Source: Pseudomonadota bacterium
Lineage (GTDB): Bacteria; Bdellovibrionota; Bacteriovoracia; Bacteriovoracales; Bacteriovoracaceae
Length of the DNA stretch: 64,000 bases
Direction: 5' to 3'
NCBI GenBank assembly: GCA_027488375.1
Contig: JAIYBW010000004.1
Span: forward strand, 620,001-684,000
A program made the translations under genes and the position numbers. Below the pieces are notes generated by a model. It did no database searches. It saw nothing but the letters and a program-made list of their open reading frames with translations, and was not told the origin of the DNA. Positions 42,023 through 50,339 of the stretch are shown piece by piece. Every line of letters begins with the position of its first letter. The stretch's first letter is position 1.

Positions 42023-44080
42023 ATGCTGATCCTAACTCTTGCTCTAAGTTTAATTAATTTTGTGATGGCAGAAACCATCGATCAAAGACTAGAAGGATAC
42101 ATCCAGGAGTTTAAACTCCGACCAATAAATCACACCCAAGGATATAATCCCCAGTTATTTGAACTCGGAAGAAAATTATTTTTTGATAAAAATTTATCAG
42201 GAAATAAAAATATTAACTGTGCTGAATGCCACCATCCCAGAGTGATGACTCATGATGGACTCCCTTTATCAATTGGTGAAGGTGCAAGAGGCATTCAGGC
42301 CCATGGTGGAAGGATGCAAGGCCAGGGGAAATTACTCGCTCGAAATTCACCTGCTTTATTAAATCTTAGTTATGATCAAAAATTAATGTTTTGGGATGGT
42401 AGAGTCCAAAAAATCTCTAATGGAATTTTTAAAACGCCTGTACCTCTTAACTCAAAAATCTCATCTGTTTTAAGGTCGAGTGTTGCTGCCCAGGCCCTCT
42501 TTCCGATGGTTGATCATGCTGAGATGAGAGGGCAAAAAGGCTCAAATCCAATTGCTGATGCTGAGAATGAGGAAAAGGCTTGGGACCTCCTCACAAATCG
42601 AATAATGAGCAATAAAGAGTATCAGGATTTATTTAATGCCATTTACCCTAATCAAGAAATCCATATTGGTCACATTGCCGAAGCCATTGCAGAGTTTGAA
42701 ATTAATAATTTTAGTTTTTCTAATACACCGTACGACAAATATATTAAAGGTGATACTAAGGCCCTCAATGAAGTCCAAAAAATGGGTATGGAAATATTTT
42801 TTGGAAAAGGTAAATGTGGTTCATGTCACCAAGGTGAACAACTCGCCCTTGATGAATTTCATAATATCGGTGTCCCTCAAATTGGCCCGGGTAAATCAGG
42901 TGGAGATGATCTTGGTCGACTTTACGTAACAGGAGACAATAGAGATCTTTATGCTTTTAAAACTCCTGGACTAAGGAATGTCGCTCTCACCGCCCCCTAC
43001 ATGCATAATGGAAGCTTTAAAACCCTCGCACAAGTCATAGAACATTATGATGACATTGGTGCATCTCTCATGAGTTATCAGTTAATTAATAACTGGAAGA
43101 ACTATGTTGAGAAAATTCAAGATCATGATCACTCAAGCGATGAAATCAGACTCAAGAATCTTTCTACAAAATTATCCGCCAACCTTTATTTTGAAGAAGA
43201 GGAAGAAAAAGCTTTAGTCGAATTTCTCAGGACTGGTTTGACTGATCAGAGATTCTTAGACCAAGAAGTTGAAGGTAACTATAAGACATATGTTCGCTTC
43301 CAATTAAAAGAAAGTGGCTTTCGTAAATTACAAGAAGCCCTTGCTTCAGGATCGACTTATTCACAATCAAGTTATTATTACTTTGATCTTTTCCTCAATG
43401 GCGGATTTGCCTTAAGAGAGCTCGAAAGACCGATTCGCCTTATCATTCAAGAGGATGAGAAAGGATCAACATTTATTTTTCGACAACTCTTACACAAAGA
43501 AGCAACTGCCAAAGATGGAATCATTCTTGAATCAAACTTCAATAAGACGGAAGAAATAAAGCTTGAAAGTGCTCTTGCTGAAGATATCATCGCCAACTAC
43601 CAAGATATGTTTAAGAGGATCTATCAGTATATTACTCCCGAAATGCAGCAGGAGATCCCCCTTTCCGAGTTAGGAATTATCAAGCGAAATATCGAAGAGA
43701 TGAATCAAATTTTTCATCAGATCCCTTCCCAAAATAAGACCGAGATTTCGGATCAACTCAATGTTGCAGTAGATAAATTATTTTTTGTTCCGACTTCATT
43801 CAATACAAAGGAAACTTATTCTCAAGTCATTCAAACGGAGCTCTCTCCCCTTAAGCTCATTCTTCAAATGTCATCAATAAGAACAGAGAGCGGTGGAATT
43901 GAAAAAACTTGGGCCATAGAATTTGAGACGGATAAAGTTTTGAAAAAAGACATCCAAAAATTTAATGACATTATTTTTTACTACCTTAAAAATGCTGATT
44001 TAATTGGATCCGATTTTGGTGGCCATAGCCCTTCTCCATCAAAAACGACTGGGAAAGTCTTAAAAACTATTTATCCATGA
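42023..44080 (+). CDS. MauG/CcpA-type di-haem cytochrome c peroxidase with a long C-terminal extension
   Basis: A signal peptide (~1-16) precedes a bacterial di-haem peroxidase domain (~25-412). Haem sites are Cys66-Ala-Glu-Cys69-His70 and Cys265-Gly-Ser-Cys268-His269. Other family blocks are TPGLRNVALTAPYMHNGSF and the domain end VEFLRTGLTD. Roughly 270 further residues form a domain of unknown function not found in ordinary peroxidases. The enzyme would reduce peroxide in the periplasm or oxidise a protein substrate as MauG does. It heads a tightly coupled five-gene operon. Confidence 0.87.
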   Translation: MLILTLALSLINFVMAETIDQRLEGYIQEFKLRPINHTQGYNPQLFELGRKLFFDKNLSGNKNINCAECHHPRVMTHDGLPLSIGEGARGIQAHGGRMQGQGKLLARNSPALLNLSYDQKLMFWDGRVQKISNGIFKTPVPLNSKISSVLRSSVAAQALFPMVDHAEMRGQKGSNPIADAENEEKAWDLLTNRIMSNKEYQDLFNAIYPNQEIHIGHIAEAIAEFEINNFSFSNTPYDKYIKGDTKALNEVQKMGMEIFFGKGKCGSCHQGEQLALDEFHNIGVPQIGPGKSGGDDLGRLYVTGDNRDLYAFKTPGLRNVALTAPYMHNGSFKTLAQVIEHYDDIGASLMSYQLINNWKNYVEKIQDHDHSSDEIRLKNLSTKLSANLYFEEEEEKALVEFLRTGLTDQRFLDQEVEGNYKTYVRFQLKESGFRKLQEALASGSTYSQSSYYYFDLFLNGGFALRELERPIRLIIQEDEKGSTFIFRQLLHKEATAKDGIILESNFNKTEEIKLESALAEDIIANYQDMFKRIYQYITPEMQQEIPLSELGIIKRNIEEMNQIFHQIPSQNKTEISDQLNVAVDKLFFVPTSFNTKETYSQVIQTELSPLKLILQMSSIRTESGGIEKTWAIEFETDKVLKKDIQKFNDIIFYYLKNADLIGSDFGGHSPSPSKTTGKVLKTIYP

Positions 44081-44535
44081 ATATAAGGGCCCTTCATCGT
44101 AAATTATCCCTCTACACCTTCATCCCACTGGGTATTATCTTAGTCAGTGGGATTGTTTTACAACTCAGAAATCAATTTGAATGGATTCAACCTTCTCTCA
44201 TTGAAACCAAAGCTGATCAGAGTCCCTTGCTTGCTCCTCAAGCTCTTATTCAAAAACTAAATCTTAATGAAAAAGAAATAGAACAAATTATCTATAAACC
44301 TTCGAAAAATAATGCATCAGTTAGACTTAAATCTGGCGAAGAAATTCAATTGAATGCTCAGACAGGTGACGTTTTAAAAAGGGCGATTCGGAGGACAAAT
44401 TTATTAATTGATATCCACCAAGGGTCCATCCTTGGTCCAGTCGGCCAATACGGAATATATCTCCTGACTGGCCTTGGGATGATTATTCTCTATTTGACTG
44501 GTCTTAATCTCCTTTTACCGAGAAGAAAAAAATGA
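44077..44535 (+). CDS. PepSY-associated transmembrane protein
   Basis: The 152-residue protein has an N-terminal helix after the family start LHRKLSLYTFIPLGI, one periplasmic PepSY-like segment (~50-110), then IDIHQGSILGPVGQYGIYLLTGLG and a final helix. It is a minimal version of PepSY_TM proteins, some of which reduce or handle ferric siderophores. It overlaps the peroxidase by 4 bp (ATGA). Association with the peroxidase and iron export suggests a role in periplasmic haem or iron redox. Confidence 0.72.
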   Translation: MNIRALHRKLSLYTFIPLGIILVSGIVLQLRNQFEWIQPSLIETKADQSPLLAPQALIQKLNLNEKEIEQIIYKPSKNNASVRLKSGEEIQLNAQTGDVLKRAIRRTNLLIDIHQGSILGPVGQYGIYLLTGLGMIILYLTGLNLLLPRRKK

Positions 44536-45620
44536 ATCAAGGTTTTAGATTTGGCTTAGAAGCTGAGTATATGCTCGCTCATGCGAAAACATTTAAACCC
44601 CTTTGGTATAAAGATCTCAATTTCAATCAACTCGATCATCTTTTTTCGAGTATTGATCTCTCAGGTCTTCCATCTCTTGAGGGTCTAGCGGCAGAACCAC
44701 CTCATCAAAAACTCATGCCTTTTATTGTTGAGGGTTATGGGATAACAGACCCAGACTATAAAGTTATAGATGCTTACCCTAAAGGTGTTGAAATCAGAAC
44801 GCCCGTTTGTGATTCGATCGATCAACTTTTTGATGTCTTTGAAGATTGCTACGGAAGATTAAAAACGGCACTCAAGCGTGAAGACTATGTACCTGTGGCG
44901 ATTTCACATCATCCGATAGAGGCAAAATTCTCCGGACCTCAAAATAAACGTCGACATGATTTTTGGCTTTGGGCGATGGAAGTCATGACCACCTACGGCC
45001 CTGATATAAATGTCAGCTTCCCTCAGGACATTACAGAAAAACTTTTTAATGATGTTGAAGACCTTGAGGCCAAAGTTAACTACTATGCCCCAGCTCTTGC
45101 AGCCATTTCTCTTGCCTCTCCTTTCTATAAAGGAAACTTATGGCAGCACAAAAATGAACCAGGCCTATCCTATAGAACGTTTAAAAGAAGTATCGTCGCA
45201 CCGGCCATTGAACTCCATCCAGACGAAAACTTTAGAATTGAATTTAAGGTTTTTGAAATGACCAATAAGTCGATTGATTTCAAAAACTATTTTCTTCTCG
45301 TGCTTTCACTTTTCTTAGATGACTCACTCAAAGGAAGAGCTTCTAAGCAGGAAAGGATTTATGACCTTGGAGCAGTTTCTTGCTTAGGTATTCAGGCCCC
45401 AGGTATGAAACAAAGATTTTATGAAATTTATCAAAACGCTCCAAAAGTCCTAGAGACCTATGGTTTTAATCCTCAATCCCTTGAAAGTTTAGTGCCTCAA
45501 ATTGAAACAGGCCGATGTCCGGCCCGGGATATGATAGAAACTTTTCAGGCCACCAATAGTCTTGAGGCCGTGATTAAAAATGTTTCCTCACACCATACCT
45601 TGTCGGGGAAAGTCATATAG
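44532..45620 (+). CDS. GCS2-family carboxylate-amine ligase (glutamate-cysteine-ligase-like)
   Basis: The 362-residue protein opens with GFRFGLEAEYMLA, the nucleotide/metal-binding start of the GCS2 fold, and has GVEIRTPVC and ASPFYKGNLW as further blocks. GCS2 enzymes ligate amino acids using ATP; plant-type GshA and YbdK belong here. No glutathione synthetase lies nearby, so the product may be gamma-glutamylcysteine or another small thiol or amide. It overlaps the PepSY gene by 4 bp and is followed directly by the FetB start. Substrate unproven. Confidence 0.7.
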   Translation: MNQGFRFGLEAEYMLAHAKTFKPLWYKDLNFNQLDHLFSSIDLSGLPSLEGLAAEPPHQKLMPFIVEGYGITDPDYKVIDAYPKGVEIRTPVCDSIDQLFDVFEDCYGRLKTALKREDYVPVAISHHPIEAKFSGPQNKRRHDFWLWAMEVMTTYGPDINVSFPQDITEKLFNDVEDLEAKVNYYAPALAAISLASPFYKGNLWQHKNEPGLSYRTFKRSIVAPAIELHPDENFRIEFKVFEMTNKSIDFKNYFLLVLSLFLDDSLKGRASKQERIYDLGAVSCLGIQAPGMKQRFYEIYQNAPKVLETYGFNPQSLESLVPQIETGRCPARDMIETFQATNSLEAVIKNVSSHHTLSGKVI

Positions 45621-46379
45621 ATGATGACTTTAATCAATCTCCTTCTCCCAGCGCTTCTTTGTACTGGAATGGTTGTCCTTTCTTATTTTCAAGATAAAAA
45701 AATCTTTAAGGATTTAACGATTTCAATCTTAAGGATGATTTTACAACTCACACTATTATCTCTCGTCCTAAGCTGGATATTTAACTTAAAAGACACAAAG
45801 ATCGTTGTGAGTGTTTTACTTATTATGACCTTTAATGCTGCTTATAATATAAAATCGAGAATAGATTTTAAGTACCCAGGATTATTTCTTGATAACCTCA
45901 TAAGCTTATCACTATCCATATGGCCTTTATGCATTATCGGATCCTATTCAATGTATGCTGATAAATTATTAGACGCCCCCTCAATACTTCCCTTAATGGG
46001 AATGCTTTTAGGTAATTCTTTGAATGGACTTTCGCAGGGACTAAATTTTTTCACCAAGAAAATTCATGAAAGCAAAGATGATGTTCTTTCACTGATTGCA
46101 CTCGGTGCAACAACATCCGAGGCGACAAAGTTACTCCTTCAACAATCTCTTCGTTATGGACTTGCTCCGAATATAAATGCCATGATTTCGATGGGCATAG
46201 TAACAATTCCTGGTGTGATGACTGGACAACTCATGGCCGGAATGTCTCCCCAAGAAGCCGTTATGATCCAGATTATTATTATGTTACTCGTGATCTCAGG
46301 AACCTATTTTGGTCTCATCATTGGATTGCATCTCTCGATGAGAAAATATTTTAATCAGCGTGGAGAAATATGCTTCTAA
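45621..46379 (+). CDS. fetB: FetB/YbbM-family ABC transporter permease
   Basis: This ~252-residue protein has seven membrane helices and the UPF0014 hallmark ALGATTSEATKLLLQQSLRYGLAP and SMGIVTIPGVMTGQLMAG. In E. coli FetAB exports iron and protects from peroxide stress. The ATG follows the ligase stop without a gap, and the ATPase gene overlaps its end by 10 bp. Confidence 0.88.
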   Translation: MMTLINLLLPALLCTGMVVLSYFQDKKIFKDLTISILRMILQLTLLSLVLSWIFNLKDTKIVVSVLLIMTFNAAYNIKSRIDFKYPGLFLDNLISLSLSIWPLCIIGSYSMYADKLLDAPSILPLMGMLLGNSLNGLSQGLNFFTKKIHESKDDVLSLIALGATTSEATKLLLQQSLRYGLAPNINAMISMGIVTIPGVMTGQLMAGMSPQEAVMIQIIIMLLVISGTYFGLIIGLHLSMRKYFNQRGEICF

Positions 46380-46978
46380 TTAAAAATCTCCACCTGCCGA
46401 ACGGGATCAAGATATCATGGGATTGGGATGGTCAACCAGTTCACTTGACTGGAAAAAATGGTGCCGGAAAATCTTTATTACTCAAAGCTATAAGTTCGCT
46501 CTATCCATGTCTTTATGATGAATTTAAATTGAATGACATACCTCGAAATAATTTAAATCCTTCTCAGTATAGATCTCAGATTGTTTATCTTGCACCTCAA
46601 ATTTCTTTTCTTAATTATGAGAGGGCTTCTGATTTCTATAAAGCTCCTCTGCAACTCCAAATTTATAAGAATCATTCTTACCCTCAAGAGCTTGAACAAA
46701 AACTTAAAGAATGGAACATTCTTGATAAAAAATGCCAAGACTTATCCTCGGGAGAAAAACAAATCCTAAGCCTAACGAGGGCCCTTGCTTTAAAGGCTAA
46801 AGCCATCTTAATTGATGAGGCACTAACCCACTTGGATTCAGCAAGAAAAGATTGGATCTTATCTTACATGTTGAAGAAAATTAAATCTCATGAGCAGACC
46901 TATATTATAGTTTCTCACGAAGATAATATTCACCCAGCTTTTAATAAAATTGATATTTCCCAAATTCAGAACGTTTAG
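46370..46978 (+). CDS. fetA: FetA-like ABC transporter ATPase
   Basis: The 202-residue ATPase has Walker A GKNGAGKS (28-35), signature LSSGEKQILSL, Walker B AILIDEAL and the switch His in IVSHED. Small size and its overlap with the YbbM-type permease support FetA. With FetB it would pump iron or another metal out of the cytoplasm, completing an operon that also encodes a periplasmic peroxidase. Confidence 0.85.
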   Translation: MLLIKNLHLPNGIKISWDWDGQPVHLTGKNGAGKSLLLKAISSLYPCLYDEFKLNDIPRNNLNPSQYRSQIVYLAPQISFLNYERASDFYKAPLQLQIYKNHSYPQELEQKLKEWNILDKKCQDLSSGEKQILSLTRALALKAKAILIDEALTHLDSARKDWILSYMLKKIKSHEQTYIIVSHEDNIHPAFNKIDISQIQNV

Positions 46979-46981
46979 TCG

Positions 46982-47929
46982 TTAAGTCCCCTGAGGGCTT
47001 AAAGCTATTCCTTCTGGAACCGTTTGTTCATTTTTTCTTCCAGTCGGATGTAAAATCTCTAATATTTCGTTGATGGCGACGGCAGCATCTTTACCTGGAT
47101 CATCTTGCCTTGGAGTTAGTCGTTTCATTTTATTCCCCCGAACGACTTCACAAACATCTCGCACGTAGGCATAAGAAACACCCTGGACTCTGGCGATAAT
47201 GATTCTTGAAATGAAGAAGTAGCAAAGAACAGATATTAAACTCGAAATTAGAACAATAGTATCAAAGACATGCTCTTGGGCCCCTAAAAATGTAGACATC
47301 CCTTTAGGCGCCTTCAACATTGTCATAGCTGATTGAATTATAATTTCCTGCAATTGAGTCGTGAAAAAATAAATTGAACTGACTGTCACTCCTAGCAAAA
47401 TGAAAATGATACAAAAAAACTGAAAATAAAAAACTCCATCAATGGCAGGACCTTTTAATTTGTCTATATCATCAGGGATTGGGATGTTCGTTTTATTTTT
47501 TCTGGCTTCGGCATACTCACATAAAAAGTTACCTAATTTTACAAGTAACTTTTTTCTCTCTAAACCCACAATCCTGATCTTTTCACCTTTTGACTCTTTA
47601 AGAACTTGGCACATCTCCACCAGCTGATGAAAAGGTCTCAGAGTAATATGAGCGAGAAAAAGGCCTACAAAAAATACTCCCACAATAAACAAGGCGACAT
47701 ACGGAATATGCTCAATTTGTGATTGAAGGAGGTAGTTTGTAAAATCTTGTAAATTTTGTCCATCAAGTGGAAAGCCATTGGCCCGAAAATAAGAAAAATT
47801 CATTACTAGCATTAACCAAACTGAATAAAGGACTATCCCAATCATTAAAACAGGAACTGATGTCACTAAAAAAGCCGTTTTAAGCGAAAACTTTGAGTCT
47901 TGTGAACTGAATAAGTCTTTCATAGGCAT
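46982..47929 (-). CDS. Four-helix membrane protein with HAMP-like segments
   Basis: The 315-residue protein has two helix pairs (~20-42 and 78-97; ~165-190 and 222-245). Each pair is followed by an amphipathic stretch starting with a Pro- or Arg-containing linker (LRPFHQLVEMCQVLKE and IARVQGVSYAYVRDVC), which resembles HAMP signal relays. No kinase, cyclase or methyl-acceptor output is attached. The Pro-rich C-terminus is short. It lies head-to-head with the GGDEF gene, so it may signal to that cyclase; this is inference. Confidence 0.55.
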   Translation of the reverse strand: MPMKDLFSSQDSKFSLKTAFLVTSVPVLMIGIVLYSVWLMLVMNFSYFRANGFPLDGQNLQDFTNYLLQSQIEHIPYVALFIVGVFFVGLFLAHITLRPFHQLVEMCQVLKESKGEKIRIVGLERKKLLVKLGNFLCEYAEARKNKTNIPIPDDIDKLKGPAIDGVFYFQFFCIIFILLGVTVSSIYFFTTQLQEIIIQSAMTMLKAPKGMSTFLGAQEHVFDTIVLISSLISVLCYFFISRIIIARVQGVSYAYVRDVCEVVRGNKMKRLTPRQDDPGKDAAVAINEILEILHPTGRKNEQTVPEGIALSPQGT

Positions 47930-48092
47930 CCCTTCATTTGTTTAAAAAAACACATTCTGAGTATGGTAAAGCTTATTCAGTTGTAGTCATAATGAAGGCC
48001 AAAATACTCAGTTTATTCTCCCAAGGTGCTGATAATCCGTAACAAGATTTTTAACCGAACCTTAAAAATGACCATAAAACCTCAAAAAATGG

Positions 48093-48119
48093 TCAATTTG
48101 GGATTAAGGCTTCCGATAG
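48093..48119 (+). promoter_or_regulatory. FliA (sigma-28)-like promoter of the GGDEF gene
   Basis: TCAATTTG, an 11-nt spacer and TCCGATAG match the sigma-28 consensus at 5/8 and 6/8 with exact spacing, 28 nt before the start codon. Confidence 0.6.
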
Positions 48120-48147
48120 GTAAATAAATTTATTTATAGAGGCCCCT

Positions 48148-49131
48148 TTGCTAGATCAGTTCTTCAAAATATTTGATGATTTTTTAGATGGTGTCATGAT
48201 CTTTAATGATCAGAGGGAGATACTCTACTTAAATTCTACATGCGAAAATCTCTTTAATTTAAGGCTGAAAAGAGTCATTGGTAAAAAATGTTTTGAACAT
48301 GTGACATTTAATCAAGATCACCTCTTCTGCATGCCCAATGGTGAAACGGGCAAAAATTCTTCCAGTCAGTATTTTGAAGTAGAATTTAGGACTCAAAAAA
48401 ATACTTCGGGAAAAGTTCAAGTGATGATTGAACCTATTTCCCTAGAAAACTTTCCATCTCTTTGGCTTGCTTATTTTCATAATGTCACTGACGAAATCAA
48501 TCTTTCATCGGCCTATATCTCTGAGAGCAAAGAAAAAGCAAAGGCGAATGTTGAGCTTTTCAAAGTTCAAGGAGATCTTAAAGAATATTCTAGTATGGCC
48601 CTCACGGATCAAATGACAGGCCTTGGAAATTATCGCTTTTTTGAGCAACAAATTGTCAAGGCCCTTAATGTTTGTACAATTGATCAAAAGCCTCTAGGTC
48701 TTGTCATGATGGACGTAGATAAATTCAAGGTTTTTAACGATACCTACGGACATCAACAAGGTGATGAAGTCCTCAAACATGTTGGTGCATGCCTCACAAA
48801 GTCCATACGAGCAACAGACATCGTCGCTCGCTATGGTGGAGAAGAATTTGTGATGATACTAAATAACTGCCCCATTGAGGGACTTGAGATTGTGTGTGAA
48901 AAGGTGAGAAAAGCAATCGAAGAAACACTTGTTCCCTACCTGAAAGAGCCTGGTGAGAATTTAAAAGTCACAATGAGCTTAGGTGGAATAAGTATTGATC
49001 CTCAACAATTAATAGAAAGTGGAATAAGTGATTTCAAAACTCTTCTTGAGAAAGCAGATAAAAATTTATATCAAGCCAAAAATCAAGGCCGCAATCGGTT
49101 TATCGTTTCGAGTTGGCCAGAGAAGAAGTAG
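48148..49131 (+). CDS. PAS-GGDEF diguanylate cyclase
   Basis: The TTG start follows GAGG at short spacing and matches the beginning of the PAS fold; an ATG at ~48197 is the alternative. A PAS domain (~1-115) and a helical linker precede a complete GGDEF domain with GGEEF at 230-234. An allosteric I-site RxxD (Arg221-Ala-Thr-Asp224) sits five residues before it, so product inhibition is expected. It makes c-di-GMP from GTP. In Bdellovibrio such enzymes control motility, prey entry and exit. Confidence 0.9.
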   Translation: MLDQFFKIFDDFLDGVMIFNDQREILYLNSTCENLFNLRLKRVIGKKCFEHVTFNQDHLFCMPNGETGKNSSSQYFEVEFRTQKNTSGKVQVMIEPISLENFPSLWLAYFHNVTDEINLSSAYISESKEKAKANVELFKVQGDLKEYSSMALTDQMTGLGNYRFFEQQIVKALNVCTIDQKPLGLVMMDVDKFKVFNDTYGHQQGDEVLKHVGACLTKSIRATDIVARYGGEEFVMILNNCPIEGLEIVCEKVRKAIEETLVPYLKEPGENLKVTMSLGGISIDPQQLIESGISDFKTLLEKADKNLYQAKNQGRNRFIVSSWPEKK

Positions 49132-50191
49132 GACTGACTGTCATCTTTTTATACCAAGGGTGCTTAAGTCTTCCCGGTGAAACCTCAATAATCAGATAAT
49201 CTCCAATAGAAGCAAGTTCGTAGAGATCACTTTCGACATCAAGAGTTTGAGGGATTTGATATATTCTATAATGATTCTTCTGAGCTAGCTCAAGTCGATA
49301 ATAACGTGTTGTTCGTCTTCGACTATGAGAAACTTTAATCCTCTTATCCTCGATTAATAGTTCAATTTTAACTGTTTTGCTGTGATCAAGCTTTTCATTT
49401 AAAACACAAATTAAATCAATCGTACTTATTGGGATGGCGAATATAATAATGACCGCACATTCAATAATAATTCTATGCCCTCTTGAGGAACCACGAAATT
49501 GATAGAAAATAAGAACTATTAAAATAATAGCCGTAATAGCGCCAATGATAAGCCCCTCTTTCACCAGGGGAAAAATATCATAATAAACTGCGACACCGTC
49601 CGAGAATTCAATCAAAATTGAAACTGCATAACCCGCAACTGACCATAATAGCCCTTCAGTTAATATATACTTCCAGGCATATGCATCCAAAAATTTTCCG
49701 TGCCATTTTTTCTCAATCGACTCCAAGATTTGAAAAATTTTTACAGCACGATTGAGGAAATTATTCTCATAAAGTTTATCTTTAGAAAATTTTAGTCGAA
49801 AATTATTTCCATCAACCACGATCTGATCAAACCCAATTTTTGAAAGCTCTATAACGAGATTGATAAAATCAATATCCTCAGCAAGATGCTTATTAAGAGT
49901 TAAGCTGTCACTCGCCAAGTAAATGCGATCATCGAATTCCTTATTTCCAGTTTGAAACTCTTTCGCTAGACCTAAGCCTTTTAAAAATTTATCAAATTGT
50001 GTCTCTGGATTAAGCTTAAAAATAAAACGACTCTTAAACGGAATTAAAATACTGCTACTGTATTTTGAATGCACTATTTTTAAATCAGTCCCCTCAATCG
50101 TCTTCCTATCTCCAAAAAAACCCAACGGTCTATTTAGAATACGGTAAAGAAAGGCACCGATAATAAAGGCCAATTTAACGAGTAAAAACAT
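49100..50191 (-). CDS. Membrane protein of unknown function, FliA-type promoter
   Basis: The 363-residue protein has an N-terminal helix, a ~150-residue soluble region, then three helices around 173-280, and a C-terminal soluble domain rich in Arg and Tyr (SRRRTTRYYRLELA). No family is recognised. Its end overlaps the GGDEF gene by 32 bp in convergent orientation, and both genes carry sigma-28-like promoters. AAAGGG precedes the ATG. Confidence 0.6.
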   Translation of the reverse strand: MFLLVKLAFIIGAFLYRILNRPLGFFGDRKTIEGTDLKIVHSKYSSSILIPFKSRFIFKLNPETQFDKFLKGLGLAKEFQTGNKEFDDRIYLASDSLTLNKHLAEDIDFINLVIELSKIGFDQIVVDGNNFRLKFSKDKLYENNFLNRAVKIFQILESIEKKWHGKFLDAYAWKYILTEGLLWSVAGYAVSILIEFSDGVAVYYDIFPLVKEGLIIGAITAIILIVLIFYQFRGSSRGHRIIIECAVIIIFAIPISTIDLICVLNEKLDHSKTVKIELLIEDKRIKVSHSRRRTTRYYRLELAQKNHYRIYQIPQTLDVESDLYELASIGDYLIIEVSPGRLKHPWYKKMTVSPTSSLANSKR

Positions 50192-50221
50192 TTCTCAACC
50201 CTTTCCGACTATTTCAATCCA

Positions 50222-50249
50222 GTATCGGTATAAAAAAGAATTAGCTTTA
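50222..50249 (-). promoter_or_regulatory. FliA (sigma-28)-like promoter of the 49100 membrane gene
   Basis: On the minus strand TAAAGCTA, a 12-nt spacer and ACCGATAC: 6/8 at each box, and the -10 is identical to that before the MotB-like gene. About 30 nt remain before ATG, with a ribosome-binding site in between. Confidence 0.65.
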
Positions 50250-50272
50250 GTCCTTTTACAACCTGCCCTTTC

Positions 50273-50302
50273 TTTACGATCCCTGCTAAAAAAAGCTAGA
50301 AT
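50273..50302 (+). promoter_or_regulatory. Sigma-70-type promoter candidate of the URC operon
   Basis: TTTACG, an 18-nt spacer and TAGAAT lie about 37 nt before the first start codon of the operon. Spacing is acceptable; both boxes are imperfect. No operator is obvious. Confidence 0.35.
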
Positions 50303-50339
50303 CTTGATTTTTAACTCTCCCGAATGGAAGGAAGTAGCT

